From assembly GCF_026210795.1 (NCBI RefSeq), contig NC_089453.1:1800501-1864500 (forward strand): a stretch of 64,000 nucleotides of DNA, given 5' to 3'. A program made the position numbers and the translations under genes. Of the stretch, positions 34,801-46,756 are shown one piece after another (the stretch's first letter is position 1; each line of letters starts with the position of its first letter). Source of the stretch: Rhizophagus irregularis. Its lineage: Eukaryota > Glomeromycota > Glomeromycetes > Glomerales > Glomeraceae. The notes under the pieces are model-generated. The model searched no databases. It had not been told where the DNA came from and saw only the letters and a list, made by a program, of their open reading frames with translations.

Positions 34801-36688
34801 AATGTGAAAATGTGTTCATAATGTTCCTATTTTTGCTTTAAATTTGAAATTCAGTTCTTATTTTATGTAAAACGAGATCTAAACAAATTGTGCTACGGAA
34901 TGACAAAGTTTATAACATTTATCGTAAAATAACCCAAAAATGAAAATTCTATACCTTTTAATTAAAACCCTGTAAATCGGGTAATAATGGTATAATGCAT
35001 TATAATATCGTCTGATTTTTGAGATATGAAATTAGGATATTAGCACGTGATCATCACATGAATTCGTAATATTATTGATTTGGAGTTTGTGACGATTTTC
35101 GAAATTTTTGTCAGAATATATTCAAATTAACGGATGAGTTCAAAAATTTTAGTTTATACTGTAAAAAAATCATCAAAGAGGATCCTAACAATAAAGACCT
35201 TACGAAATAATAAAATCTATTTTTTTTTTTTATTTGAAAGAGAAATATGGAAATGATGGGCAATCTATACTTTACTAATTAAAGCATGAAGCGACCTATT
35301 TTGTTAATTTATTGATTTATTCAGGGGATAATCCGGATCAGTTTGTTATGGAAATAGATCCGGAATATTCTCCCATTATATCATGAAATTCATTTTGTGA
35401 GAATTCATCAACTCTAATTTTACCTACCTACTATACTTAGCTTAGAGGTTAATAATTTTACGAATGTGATATAATTTGAAATAAAAAAATTTTTGAATTG
35501 CATAATTTAATATCCGATAAAATCAAAAATCCGGTTTTACCGAAAATCGTGATCTTATTTGAACCCAATAGGTAAGGTTGAAATAATTGAAATAATTTAA
35601 AAATTTTTTTTTTTTCTTAAGGAAAATCAACAAAGTTAATCGGCAAATCATCGTTAATATACAAGTATATGTTTTTATTATCTTTACTAATCTACTAAGA
35701 AAAGTCGCATATGCGCGTAACAGATTTTATTGTTATAATTTTTTCTTTTTTTTTTTGCATTATATAAATTATTTATAGGACCTGCTGTTGAAATTTGAAA
35801 CTCGAGCAAAAATAAAACTAAAATCTGCGATTTTATTGGAAGACGATCACGTGATTTTTCATAGTACTCCATAGCGAAGCGCAAATAGTCCAAATACTAA
35901 AAAAAAGAAAAAAAATACATATTTTTTTGTGAATCTGTCATATTATTTTGAGAAAATTTGTTTGAAGTCAAAGTGACAATTTTTAAACTCGGTTTCAGTT
36001 ATACTATAAAGTATATTATTTATTTTTTAATTTGAACTCATTTTTAATGTTTTAATATTTTTAATACCTCAATCTCGCTCTTTTCTTATCAAATTGAATC
36101 GATAATGTATAATAATAATTATGAGACAATGGTAGTGTTTGGTACATGAATAGAAGTTTTATGAACGAAAGGCGTAAAAAGTTCTTTCCTTGATCGTGCC
36201 TCTGCTGGAATTATGATGGACATTACGAATGCTACTGTACACCTACTACACATCAAAAAAAATCCAACTTAAATAATAGATTATTACGATAATGATCCGT
36301 CAGTGATAAAGATAGAAATGCAATAGAACCGATAACTATTAAGAAATTAACAATAAAATATAAACAAATTACACGTTCAAAATAATCAGATTGTTATTTC
36401 TAATAAGAAAAGAAATTTATTAACGTTGAGTATTTCTTTAAAGAACAATAACTGGTTTTAACATTTGGTTCAACGATAAAGTCTCGATGAATTGAAAGAC
36501 CTTCTTTTAAAATTTGCAAGTTTCATGAATATTAGTTTAAAAATTTTAACAATTATTGTACTGTATTTTTATTCTACTCAATCCAAGTTCTGGTTAATTT
36601 AGCATCAACTTTTCTAATAAAATAAATCTTTTACGGTAAATAAATGTAGACAAAATCTTTTGTTCGAAGAAATACCAAAAGGTGAACC
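31857..36688. other. Intergenic, 5' flank of DUR3-like gene
   Basis: No supported gene in about 4.8 kb. Notable items are a (CAA)n run at 33316-33334 and 'gataagagataagagataag' at 32838-32857. A second copy of dispersed repeat A lies at 35810-35885 with TCACGTGA at 35847. The short ORFs here are AT-biased and without recognisable content. Confidence 0.45.
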
Positions 36689-36991
36689 GACGAGGCGACG
36701 ACTATTAAGGATTACATATTTCCGGAACAAGTAGTGGATATTAAAGATTTATGGGATGATAATACGCAACTAGGAAATAAATTACCGTCGAAGAAGAATT
36801 CGAAGAATTTCATAACGTTAATTCGGTTTGTTCTTCGCGTTTACCGGAAAAAAAAAGAAGAAACAGTAGACGTAAAAATAGGCACAAACGAACTAACGAA
36901 TAATCCGTGGATAAATCAGAAAAAGGATATTTCGGATAAAAAGGAGAGAATAAGAAAAAAGAAGAAAGGAACATCGAGCACCAGTCTTTAA
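36689..36991 (+). pseudogene. Short gene relic (DLWDDNTQLGNKLP)
   Basis: The frame from about 36689 reads DEATTIKDYIFPEQVVDIKD and LWDDNTQLGNKLP. A coherent continuation, EEEFEEFHNVNSVCSSRLPE and KKRRNSRRKNRHKRTNE, is in another frame (about 36785-36905). One indel between them marks a decayed 3' end of a gene with a basic C-terminus. The family name is unknown; no start or intron is defined. Confidence 0.3.
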
Positions 36992-37258
36992 GGATGTAGA
37001 CGTGGAATTGACGAATTACTGTATTTAGTTTAGATCATTAGATTAGGCAGTTAAATTTATTAATTTAGTCTCAAATTCTTAGATTAGAATAGATATAACA
37101 AAAATTTTATTATGATAATAAATCAAGCGTTTGCTTTTAAAAACGTGCTCGGTGTTAATAAAGAGAATTATTAAAAAAAAAAAATTGAATTTTCTGTTAA
37201 ATTTTCTCTTCATTTAAATCTCTCATAATAAATATACTCGGTATCATGCATACTCTGG

Positions 37259-39317
37259 CTATTTTTTAATTACTTGAAATACTTCATAATTCTCTACTGT
37301 AAAATTAGACGTACTTGGAATACCTATATCAGGATAGTAATTTCCAGCAACATCAGAGTTTCTCCAATTGTTATTACCCCAACAGAGAAAATCACTAAAG
37401 CTCCGCACGAGCCGGCTCGAGCCGAGCCGAGCCAAAATTCGAGCCGGCTCGGCTCGATTAGAATTTTCGAGCTTGGATCGTGTCAAGCCAACCTCGAGCC
37501 GAGCCGAGCCGAGTTTTAAGGTGGCTTGGCTCGAGCCGAGCCGAGCTTTTATCAAATTCTGCATATTTCTCGTGATTTTTTTAATTTTGGCCGGAATTAA
37601 GTAATCGACATGGAAATTTCCTTTTTTGAACACATGAGTAACGTTACACAATCCAAAAAAGGCAATTTTATTTCTTATCAAAAATGGGGAAATGCGTTGC
37701 ACAGGATTCCAAAAAAGGAAATTTCCATGTCGATCACTTAATTCCGGCCAAAATTAAAAATCACGTGACGCCGGCAATAATAAAGAAAAAAGTTCTGGAG
37801 CTCGCGAGCCAGCTCATAACTCGCGAGCTAGCTCGAATGAGCTGTATCAAAGCTCGGCTCAAATGAGCCGAGCCAAATTTTTACGAGCCGCGGCTCAGCT
37901 CGGCTCGATATACCTGGCTCGCGAGCTGGCTCGAGCTGGACTGGCTCGTGCGGAGCACTAAAAATCACCCATATGTGGACCTTTGTTATTAGAACAATAA
38001 ACAGCAACCCTTGGATTTTTAACATAACCTAAATTTGCAGTAGAAATATTTTTTCCGTCTGCAAAATTAAATAGAAAACTATCTGAAGTATTTTTCCAAA
38101 CATTCCCATTCCAATCAAGTGGATTATACCCTCCAATTAATTGTGTTGAACCTTGAATTTTTGCTACAAAAATTGTAGCTCCTTTATTATCACAATTTCT
38201 ATGAAATGATGCAGCATTAAATCCATCCCGACCTGAATGATATAATAATTTGAAATCATATGGAATCTTTTTGTTATTGTAATGTGAAGAATCTTTTCTA
38301 TCAATCCATGAAGCAAAAAGGGGAATGTGGTTTGATTTAATTATGGTTGAACCAAGTTTAATTTTTAAATTTCTTGATAATGCTACATTAGTTTTAGGCT
38401 TTACATCAGGAACAATATGGAATTCCAAAAGATCCTGAATCAAACCTTGTGGTAAAACATCCTTATAATTATAAACTTTATAAAAGAAATCTGTGGGTTT
38501 AATATCATAAAATCTAATTAATGGAATAAATCTATGTAATGATCTCTCAATCTTTGTAATATCATCTTTGGTCCATTTTGTTGGATCATTATCTAAATTT
38601 TGTTGAACAAAACACCATTTCAATAAACCTTCCCAAACTTCAATTTCATCCATGTTTAAATCATCTCTTTTTAGCAATAATTCCAATAAAGGAGCTTTTA
38701 AGTTAACAAATTTGTCAGAATTAAATAAAATTTCAGGTTCTTCACAAATCTTCTCAAGGCAAAAATCCCATAAATCCGTAAATGTCTCATGTTGATAGAC
38801 GGTTTCAAGAATACCTGTTGGATTTTGATGTAAAAATTCAGTTTGATGTTTAATTAAATATTCTTGAATATGAGAAATTAATTGTTGAATATTAAGTTCG
38901 TCTACAGCTATTAATAATTTCAATACATCTGGTCCTTGTAAATTTTTCAATTCAATATTTCCACAATAAATAAACCTAAACATAATAGAATAATTATAAA
39001 AAATTTTTAATAATTTTAAACAAAAAAAAAAAAATTTAATACTGCGTAAATATTATACATTACCTAAGAATGATGTCAAATAAATGAGGCGAAATATTTG
39101 GTTTTTTTAAAATAAATTTTCCATCTTTTTTTTCAGCCCATTCATTAGAAAATGCTGTACGAAAATATTTTGACCTAATACATAAAATATTTGAATGAGC
39201 ATGGATTTCTTTAATATTCGGTTCTTCTCCTGCATAAATAATAACATCATATCCTATTTCTGTTTCAAAAAGTTTTTCATAATCATTAGATAACTCTTCC
39301 AAAAATTTTGAAGACAT
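37259..39317 (-). pseudogene. BTB-BACK-TLDc gene, array copy 1, truncated by MITE
   Basis: Exon 1 is 39064-39317 (MSSKFLEELSNDYEKLF...), intron 38976-39063, exon 2 from 38975. Domains: BTB (about residues 20-110, spanning the intron), BACK (about 125-240) and TLDc (about 295 to the end). In the TLDc domain after KGPHMGDF the frame runs into TAG at 37958-37960, supplied by the end of a 565-bp insertion. The original last 45 or so residues (LCWGNNNW... to FQVIKK) survive beyond it at 37259-37390. Splicing of the element would not restore the frame. The product is therefore a BTB-BACK protein with a shortened TLDc domain, or a pseudogene. Upstream in-frame ATG at 39362 is possible, but the MSSK start is shared by intact copies. 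Confidence 0.8.
37396..37960. mobile_element. hAT-like MITE with GGCTCG-rich subterminal repeats
   Basis: The 565-bp element is flanked by an 8-bp repeat AAAATCAC (37388-37395, 37961-37968). Ends are TAAAGCTCCGCACGAGCC and, inverted, TAGTGCTCCGCACGAGCC. Many GAGCC/GGCTC repeats follow inside both ends. The centre holds a second inverted repeat of about 50 bp (around 37575-37625 and 37705-37755, with AAAAAAGGAAATTTCCATG), and TCACGTGA at 37761. There is no transposase. Shared inner motifs with the 23339-23777 element suggest related non-autonomous hAT elements. The ORFs here are repeat artefacts. Confidence 0.88.
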
Positions 39318-39406
39318 TGTTAAAAAAAGTTTAACGTTTATTTTTTGAGTAAAGTTTATCAACCCGTTTTAGAATAAAAATTAGCCTTAAATATTAAAAT
39401 TTCAAA

Positions 39407-39430
39407 TGATGATCACTCATGTGTCACTGC
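39407..39430 (-). promoter_or_regulatory. Conserved block upstream of BTB-TLDc genes
   Basis: TGATGATCACTCATGTGTCA followed by CTGC lies about 90 nt before the start codon. The block also occurs at 41209-41232, 42980-43003, 46571-46594, diverged near 44771, and with a short deletion near 48333. Together with 'aacgttta...agtaaagttt' next to the start it probably belongs to the core promoter or 5' UTR. Confidence 0.4.
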
Positions 39431-39616
39431 ATTTACGACGAGAAATTATTGGCAATTAAAATTGTTTTATTATTTAAAAAATACAATTACAGAATCTAAT
39501 ATATTCAAATATTTAACAAATAATCTGTACTTATAAATCTTCAAATAATTAAATAAATTTATTTTATTTATATTCATTTTTGAATCTTAACGTCCTAAAG
39601 TAAATACATAAATTTT

Positions 39617-41120
39617 CTATTTTTTAATTACTTGAAACACTTCATAATTCTCTACTGTAAAACTAGGAGTATTTGAAATATTTGGAATACCTATATCAGG
39701 ATAATATTCTGCATTAACATCATCATTCTCCCAATTGTTATTACCATAACAGAGAAAACCACCCATTTGTGGACCTTGATCATAATAACAACAAATAGCG
39801 TGTCCTGGTTTTTTAACATAACCTAATTTTGCAGTAGAAGTATTTTTTCCATCTGTAAAATTAAATTGAAAACTATCTTTAGTAGCTTTCCAATCACAAT
39901 TCCCATTCCAATCAAGTGGATTATATCCTCCAATTAATTGTGTTGAACCTTGAATTTTTGCTACAAAAATGGTAGCTCCTTTATTATCACAATTTCTATG
40001 AAATGATGCAGCATCAAATCCATCTCGACCTGAATGATATAATAATTTGAAATCATGAGGAACATTTTTGTTATTGTAATGTGAAGAATCTTTTCTATCA
40101 ATCCATGAAGCAAAAAGGGGAATGTGGTTTGATTGAATTATGGTTGAATCAAGTTTAAAATTTAAATTTGGTTTTCTAGATGGTTCTATATTAGTTTTAG
40201 GCTTTACATCAGGAACAATGTGAAATTCCAAAAGATCATGAATCAAACCTTGTGGCAGAACATCCTTATAATTATAAACTTTATAAAAGAAATCTGTGGG
40301 TTTAATATCATAAAATCTAATTAATGGAATAAATCTATGTAATGATCTCTCAATCTTTGTAATGCCATCTTTGGTCCATTTTGTTGGATCATTATCTATA
40401 TTTTGTTGAGCAAAACACCATTTCAATAAACCTTCCCAAACTTCAATTTCATCCATGTTTAAATCATCTCTTTTTAGTAATAATTCCAATAAAGGAGCTT
40501 TTAAGTTAACAAATTTGTCAGAATTAAATAAAATTTCAGGTTCTTCACAAATCTTCTCAAGGCAAAAATCCCATAAATCCGTAAATGTTTCATGTTTATA
40601 GACGGTTTCAAGAATACCTGTTGGATTTTGATGTAAAAATTCAGTTTGATGTTTAATTAAATATTCTTGAATATGAGAAATTAATTGATGAATATTAAGT
40701 TCGTCTACAGCTATTAATAATTTCAATACATCTAGTCCTTGTAAATTTTTCAATTCAATATTTCCGCAATAAATAAACCTAAACATAATAGAATAATTAT
40801 AAAAAATTTTTAATAATTTTAAACAAAAAAAAAAAAATTTAATACTGCGTAAATATTATACATTACCTAAGAATGATGTCAAATAAATGAGGCGAAATAT
40901 TTGGTTTTTTTAAAATAAATTTTCCATCTTTTTTTTCAGCCCATTCATTAGAAAATGCTGTACGAAAATATTTTGACCTAATACATAAAATATTTGAATG
41001 AGCATGGATTTCTTTAATATTCGGTTCTTCTCCTGCATAAATAATAACATCATATCCTATTTCTGTTTCAAAAAGTTTTTCATAATCATTAGATAACTCT
41101 TCCAAAAATTTTGAAGACAT
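39617..41120 (-). CDS. BTB-BACK-TLDc protein, array copy 2
   Basis: Two exons, 40867-41120 and 39617-40778, with an 88-nt intron, 471 residues. BTB: YDVIIYAGEEPNIKEIHAHS, RSKYFRTAFSNEW, FIYCGNIEL. BACK: GILETVYKHETFTDLWDFCL and the KRDDLNMDEIEVWEGLLKW region. TLDc: HIPLFASWIDRKDSSHYNN, FKLLYHSGRDGFDAASFHRN, GATIFVAKIQGSTQLIGGYN, PLDWNG, GIPNIS, FTVENYEVFQVIKK. BTB-BACK proteins typically recruit targets to CUL3 ubiquitin ligases, and TLDc domains can bind V-ATPase or relate to oxidative-stress response; both roles are inferred here. It appears intact. Confidence 0.85.
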
Positions 41121-41395
41121 TGTTAAAAAAGTTGTAACGTTTATTTTTATGAGTAAAGTTTGTTAACCCGTTTCAAAATAAAAATTAGCCAAATATTAAA
41201 ATTTCACATGATGATCACTCATGTGTCACTGCGAACGTTAGTAACTAATTAAAATTTTATTTTAAAAAATAAAATTACAAATTTAATATTTTCAAATATT
41301 TAACAAATAATCTGTACTTATAAATCTTCAAATAATTTATTTTGTTTATATTCATTTTTTGAATCTTAACGTTCCAAAGTAAATACATAAATTTT

Positions 41396-42891
41396 TTATT
41401 TTTTAATCACTTGAAATACTTCATAATTCTCTACTGCAAAATTACTAGGAGTATTTGAAGTATTTGGAATACCTATATTAGGATAGTAATCTGCAGCAAT
41501 ATCATGATTCTCCCAATTGTTATTACCCCAACATAAAAAATTACCCATTTGTGGACCACGGTTATTAGAACAATAAACAGCAACACTTGGATTTTTAACA
41601 TAACCTAAATTTGCAGTAGAAATATTTTTTCCGTCTGCAAAATTAAATAGAAAACTACCTGAAGTGGTCTTCCAAACATCATTCCCATTCCAATCAAGTG
41701 GATTATATCCTCCAATTAATTGTGTTGAACCTTGAACTTTTGCTACAAAAATGGTAGGTCCTTTATTATCACAATTTCTATGAAATGATGCAGCATCAAA
41801 TCCATCTCGACCTGAATGATATAATAATTTGAAATCATATGGAATATTTTTGTTATCATAATGTGAAGATTCTTTTTTATCAATCCATGAAGCAAAAAGG
41901 GGAATGTGGTTTGATTGAATTATGGTTGAATCAAGTTTAATTTTTAAATTTGGTTTTCTTGATGGGGCTACATTAGTTTTAGGTTTTATGTCAGGAACAA
42001 TATAGAATTCCAAAAGATCATGAATCAAATCTTGTGGCAGAACATCCTTATAATTATAAACTTTATAAAAGAAATCTGTGGGTTTAATATCATAAAATCT
42101 AATTAATGGAATAAATCTATGTAATGATCTCTCAATCTTTGTAATATCATCTTTGGTCCATTTTGTTGGTTCATTATCTAAATTTTGTTGAGCAAAACAC
42201 CATTTCAATAAACCTTCCCAAACTTCAATTTCATCCATGTTTAAATCATCTCTTTTTAGCAATAATTCCAATAAAGGAGCTTTTAAGTTAACAAATTTAT
42301 TAGAATTAAATAAAATTTCAGGTTCTTCACAAATCTTCTCAAGGCAAAAATCCCATAAATCCGTAAATGTCTCATGTTGATAGATGGTTTCAAGAATACC
42401 AGCTGGATTTTGATGTAAAAATACAGTTTGATGTTTAATTAAATATTCTTGAATATGAGAAATTAATTGGTGAATATTAAGTTCGTCTACAGCTATTAGT
42501 AATTTCAATACATCTGGTCCTTGTAAATTTTTTAATTCAATATTTCCACAATAAATAAACCTAAACATAATAGAATAATTATAAAAAAATTTTAATAATT
42601 TTAAACAAAAAAAAAAAATTTAATACTGCGTAAATACCTAAGAATGATGTCAAATAAATGAGACGAAATATTTGGTTTTTTTAAAATAAATTTTCCATCT
42701 TTTTTTTCAGCCCATTCATTAGAAAATGCTGTACGAAAATATTTTGACCTAATACATAAAATATTTGAATGAGCATGGATTTCTTTAATATTCGGTTCTT
42801 CTCCTGCATAAATAATAACATCATATCTTATTTCTGTTTCAAAAAGTTTTTCATAATCATTAGATAACTCTTCCAAAAATTTTGAAGACAT
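41396..42891 (-). CDS. BTB-BACK-TLDc protein, array copy 3
   Basis: Exons 42638-42891 and 41396-42560; the intron (77 nt) has lost a few bases at its start so the donor is gtattt rather than gtaatg. 472 residues with the same domain order as copy 2. Exon 1 differs from copy 2 in only two residues (G to R in TEIRYDVI, P to S in ISSHLF), while TLDc differences are more numerous (for example DKKESSHYDN, VWKTTSGSFLF). The frame is open throughout. A longer N-terminus from ATG 42936 is possible but not shared by all copies. Confidence 0.83.
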
Positions 42892-43192
42892 TGTTAAAAA
42901 AGTTGTAACGTTTATTTTTTGAGTAAAGTTTATCAACCCGTTTTAGAATAAAAATTAGCCTTAAATATTAAATTTCAAATGATGATCACTCATGTGTCAC
43001 TGCATTTATGACGAGAAATTATTGGGGAACGATAAATAGTTTAGTAACTAATCAAAATTGTTTAAAAAATAAGATTACAAAATTTATTTTCAAATATTTA
43101 ACAAATAATCTGCACTTATAAATCTTCAAATAATTAATTTTATTTATATTCATTTTTGAATCTTAACGTCCCAAAGTAAATACATAAATCTT

Positions 43193-44683
43193 TTATTTTT
43201 TAATTACTTGAAATACTTCATAATTCTCTACTGTAAAATTACTATTTGGAATACCTATAACAGGATAGTATTCTGCAATATCATCATAATTCTCCCAATC
43301 GTTATCACCATAACAGACAAAACCACCCATTTGTGAACCACGGTCATTAGAACAATAGATAGCATTTTCTGGTATTTTGACATAACCTAATTTTGCGGTA
43401 GAAGTATTTTTTTCATTTGTAAAATTAAATAGAAAACTATCTCTAGTAGTTTTCCAGCCACAATTCCCATTCCAATCAAGTGGATTATATCCTCCAATTA
43501 ATTGTGTTGAATCTTGAACTTTTGCTACAAAAATGGTAGGTCCTTTATTATCACAATTTCTATGAAATGATGCAGCATCAAATCCATCTCGACCTGAATG
43601 ATATAATAATTTGAAATCATATGGAATCCTTTTGTTGTTATAATGTGAAGAATCTTTTCTATCAATCCATGAAGCAAAAAGGGGAATGTGGTTTGATTGA
43701 ATTATGGTTGAATCAAGTTTAAAATTTAAATTTGGTTTTCTTGATAGTTCTATATTAGTTTTAGGCTTTACATCAGAAACAATGTGAAATTCCAAAAGAT
43801 CATGAATCAAACCTTGTGGCAGAACATCCTTATAATTATAAACATTATAAAAGAAATCTGTAGGTTTAATATCATAAAATCTAATTAATGAAATAAATTT
43901 ATGTAATGATCTTTTAATCTTTGTAATATCATCTTTAGTCCATTTTATTGGATCATTATCTAAATTTTGTTGAACAAAACACCAGTTCAAAAAACTTTCC
44001 CAAACTTCAATTTCATCCATGTTTAAATCATCTCTTTTTAGAAATAATTCCAATAAAGGAGCTTTTAAGTTAACAAATTTGTCAGAATTAAATAAAATTT
44101 CAGGTTCTTCACAAATCTTCTCAAGGCAAAAATCCCATAAATCCGTAAATGTTTCATGTTTATAGACGGTTTCAAGAATACCGGTTGGATTTTGATGTAA
44201 AAATTCAGTTTGATGTTTAATTAAATATTCTTGAGTATGAGAAATTAATTGTTGAATTCAGTATTAAGTTCGTCTACAGCTATTAATAATTTCAATACTT
44301 CTGGTCCTTGTAAATTTTTCAATTCAATATTTCCACAATAAATAAACCTAAACATAATAGAATAATTATAAAAAATTTTTAATAATTTTAACATAAAAAA
44401 AATTTAATACTGCGTAAATATTATATATTACCTAAGAATGATGTCAAATAAATGAGGAGAAATATTTGGTTTTTTAAAATAAATTTTCCATCTTTTTTTT
44501 CAGCCCATTCATTAGAAAATGCTGTACGAAAATATTTTGACCTAATACATAAAATATTTGAATGAGCATGGATTTCTTTAATATTCGGTTCTTCTCCTGC
44601 ATAAATAATAACATCATATCCTATTTCTGTTTCAAAAAGTTTTTCATAATCATTAGATAACTCTTCCAAAAATTTCGAAACAT
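43193..44683 (-). pseudogene. BTB-BACK-TLDc gene, array copy 4, frameshifted
   Basis: Exons correspond to 44432-44683 and 43193-44347. Lesions are visible by comparison with copies 2, 3 and 5. One base is lost directly after the start codon (ATGTTTCGAAA instead of ATGTCTTCAAAA). One base is lost in the A-run of KFILKKP, giving KFILKNQIF. A 5-nt insertion (tcagt) sits in the LNIQQLISH region near 44262. The TLDc part (43193-44053) is still open with extra substitutions (NEKNTSTAK, GDNDWENYDD). With the first codons shifted it meets a stop within exon 1, so it is a pseudogene. Confidence 0.82.
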
Positions 44684-44990
44684 TGTTAAAAAAAGTTGTA
44701 ACGTTTATTTTTCGAGTAAAAGTTTATCAACCCGTTTTAGAATAAAAATTAGCCTTAAATATTAATTTTATGATGTTTATTCATGTGTCACTGTATTTAC
44801 GATGGGAAATTATTGGCGAGCAATAAATAATTTAGTAACTAATTAAAATTGTTTTATTATTTTAAAAAATAAAATTACAAATTTAATATTTTCAAATATT
44901 TAACAAATAATCTGTACTTACAAATAAATAATTTATTTTATTTATATTAATTTTTGAATCTCAACGTCCCAAAGTAAATACATAAATTTT

Positions 44991-46482
44991 CTATCTTTTA
45001 ATTACTTGAAATACTTCATAATTCTCTACTGTAAAACTAAGGGTATTTGAAGTATTTGGAATACCTATATTAGGATAGTAATTTCCGAAGTTTTTCCAAT
45101 TGTTATTACCATAACAGATAAGACCACCACCCATTTGTGGACCACGGACATTAGAACAATAAACAGCGTATTCCGGAGTTTTAACATAACCTAATTTTGC
45201 AGTAGAAATATTTTCTCCATCTGTAAAATTAAATAGAAAACTATCACTAGTAGTTTTCCAAACATTCCCATTCCAATCAAGTGGATTATACCCTCCAATT
45301 AATTGTGTTGAACCTTGAATTTTTGCTACAAAAATGGTAGCTCCTTTATTATCACAATTTCTATTAAATGATGCAGCATCAAATCCATCTCGACCTGAAT
45401 GATATAATAATTTGAAATCATATGGAATATTTTTGTTATTATAATGTGAAGAATCTTTTCTATCAATCCATGAAGCAAAAAGGGGAATGTGGTTTGATTG
45501 AATTATGGTTGAATCAAGTTTAATTTTTAAATTTGATTTTCTTGATGGTGCTGTATTAGCTTTAGGCATTACGCCAGGAACAATGTGAAATTCCAAAAGA
45601 TCATGAATCAAATCTCGTGGTAAAATATCCTTATAATTATAAACTTTATAAAAGAAATCTGTGGGTTTAATATAATAAAATCTAATTGATGGAATAAATC
45701 TATGTAATGATCTCTCAATCTTTGTAATATCATCTTTGGTCCATGATTTTGTTGGATCATTATCTAAATTTTGTTGAGCAAAACACCATTTCAACAAACC
45801 TTCCCAAACTTCAATTTCATTCATGTTTAAATCATCTCTTTTTATCAATAATTCCAATAAAGGAGCTTTTAAGTTAACAAATTTGTTTGAATTAAATAAA
45901 ATTTTAGGTTCTTCACAAATCTTCTCAAGGAAAAATTCCCATAAATCCGTAAATGTCTCATGTTGATAGACGGTTTCAAGAATACCAGTTGGATTTTGAT
46001 GTAAAAATTCAGTTTGATGTTCAATTAAATATTCTTGAATATGAGAAATTAATTGTTGAACATTAAGTTCGTCTACATCTATTAATAATTTCAATACGTC
46101 TAGTCCTTGTAAATTTTTTAATTCAATATTTCCACAATAAATAAACCTAAACATAATAGAATAAAAAATTTTTAATAATTTTAAACATAAAAAAAAAAAT
46201 TTAATACTGCGTAAATATTATACATTGCCTAAGAATGATGTCAAATAAATGAGACGAAATATTTGGTTTTTTTAAAATAAATTTTCCATCTTTTTTTTCA
46301 GCCCATTCATTAGAAAATGCTGTACGAAAATATTTTGACCTAATACATAAAATATTTGAATGAGCATGGATTTCTTTAATATTCGGTTCTTCTCCTGCAT
46401 AAATAATAACATCATATCCTATTTCTGTTTCAAAAAGTTTTTCATAATCATTAGATAACTCTTCCAAAAATTTTGAAGACAT
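44991..46482 (-). CDS. BTB-BACK-TLDc protein, array copy 5
   Basis: Exons 46229-46482 and 44991-46146, 469 residues. The intron donor is GC (CTTAG then gcaatg) where the other copies have gtaatg, so splicing depends on a GC-AG intron. The frame fits only if this border is used. Domain content is as in copy 2, with small indels (TKSWTKDDI, GGGLICYGNNNW, shorter loop before YYPNIGIP). Its upstream sequence is almost identical to that of copy 2 rather than to its neighbours. Confidence 0.8.
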
Positions 46483-46756
46483 TGTTAAAAAAGTTGTAAC
46501 GTTTATTTTTATGAGTAAAGTTTGTTAACCCGTTTCAAAATAAAAATTAGCCAAATATTAAAATTTCACATGATGATCACTCATGTGTCACTGCGAACGT
46601 TAGTAACTAATTAAAATTTTATTTTAAAAATAAAATTACAAAATTTAATATTTTCGATTATTTAACATATAATCTATACTTAAAAATCTTCAAATAATTT
46701 ATTTTATTTATATTCATTTTTGAATCTTAACGTCCCAAAGTAAATACATAAATTTT

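Noticed and set aside
37274-38025. Several ORFs rich in Arg, Ala, Glu and Pro
   Set aside because: They are translations of GAGCC/GGCTC subterminal repeats inside the MITE.
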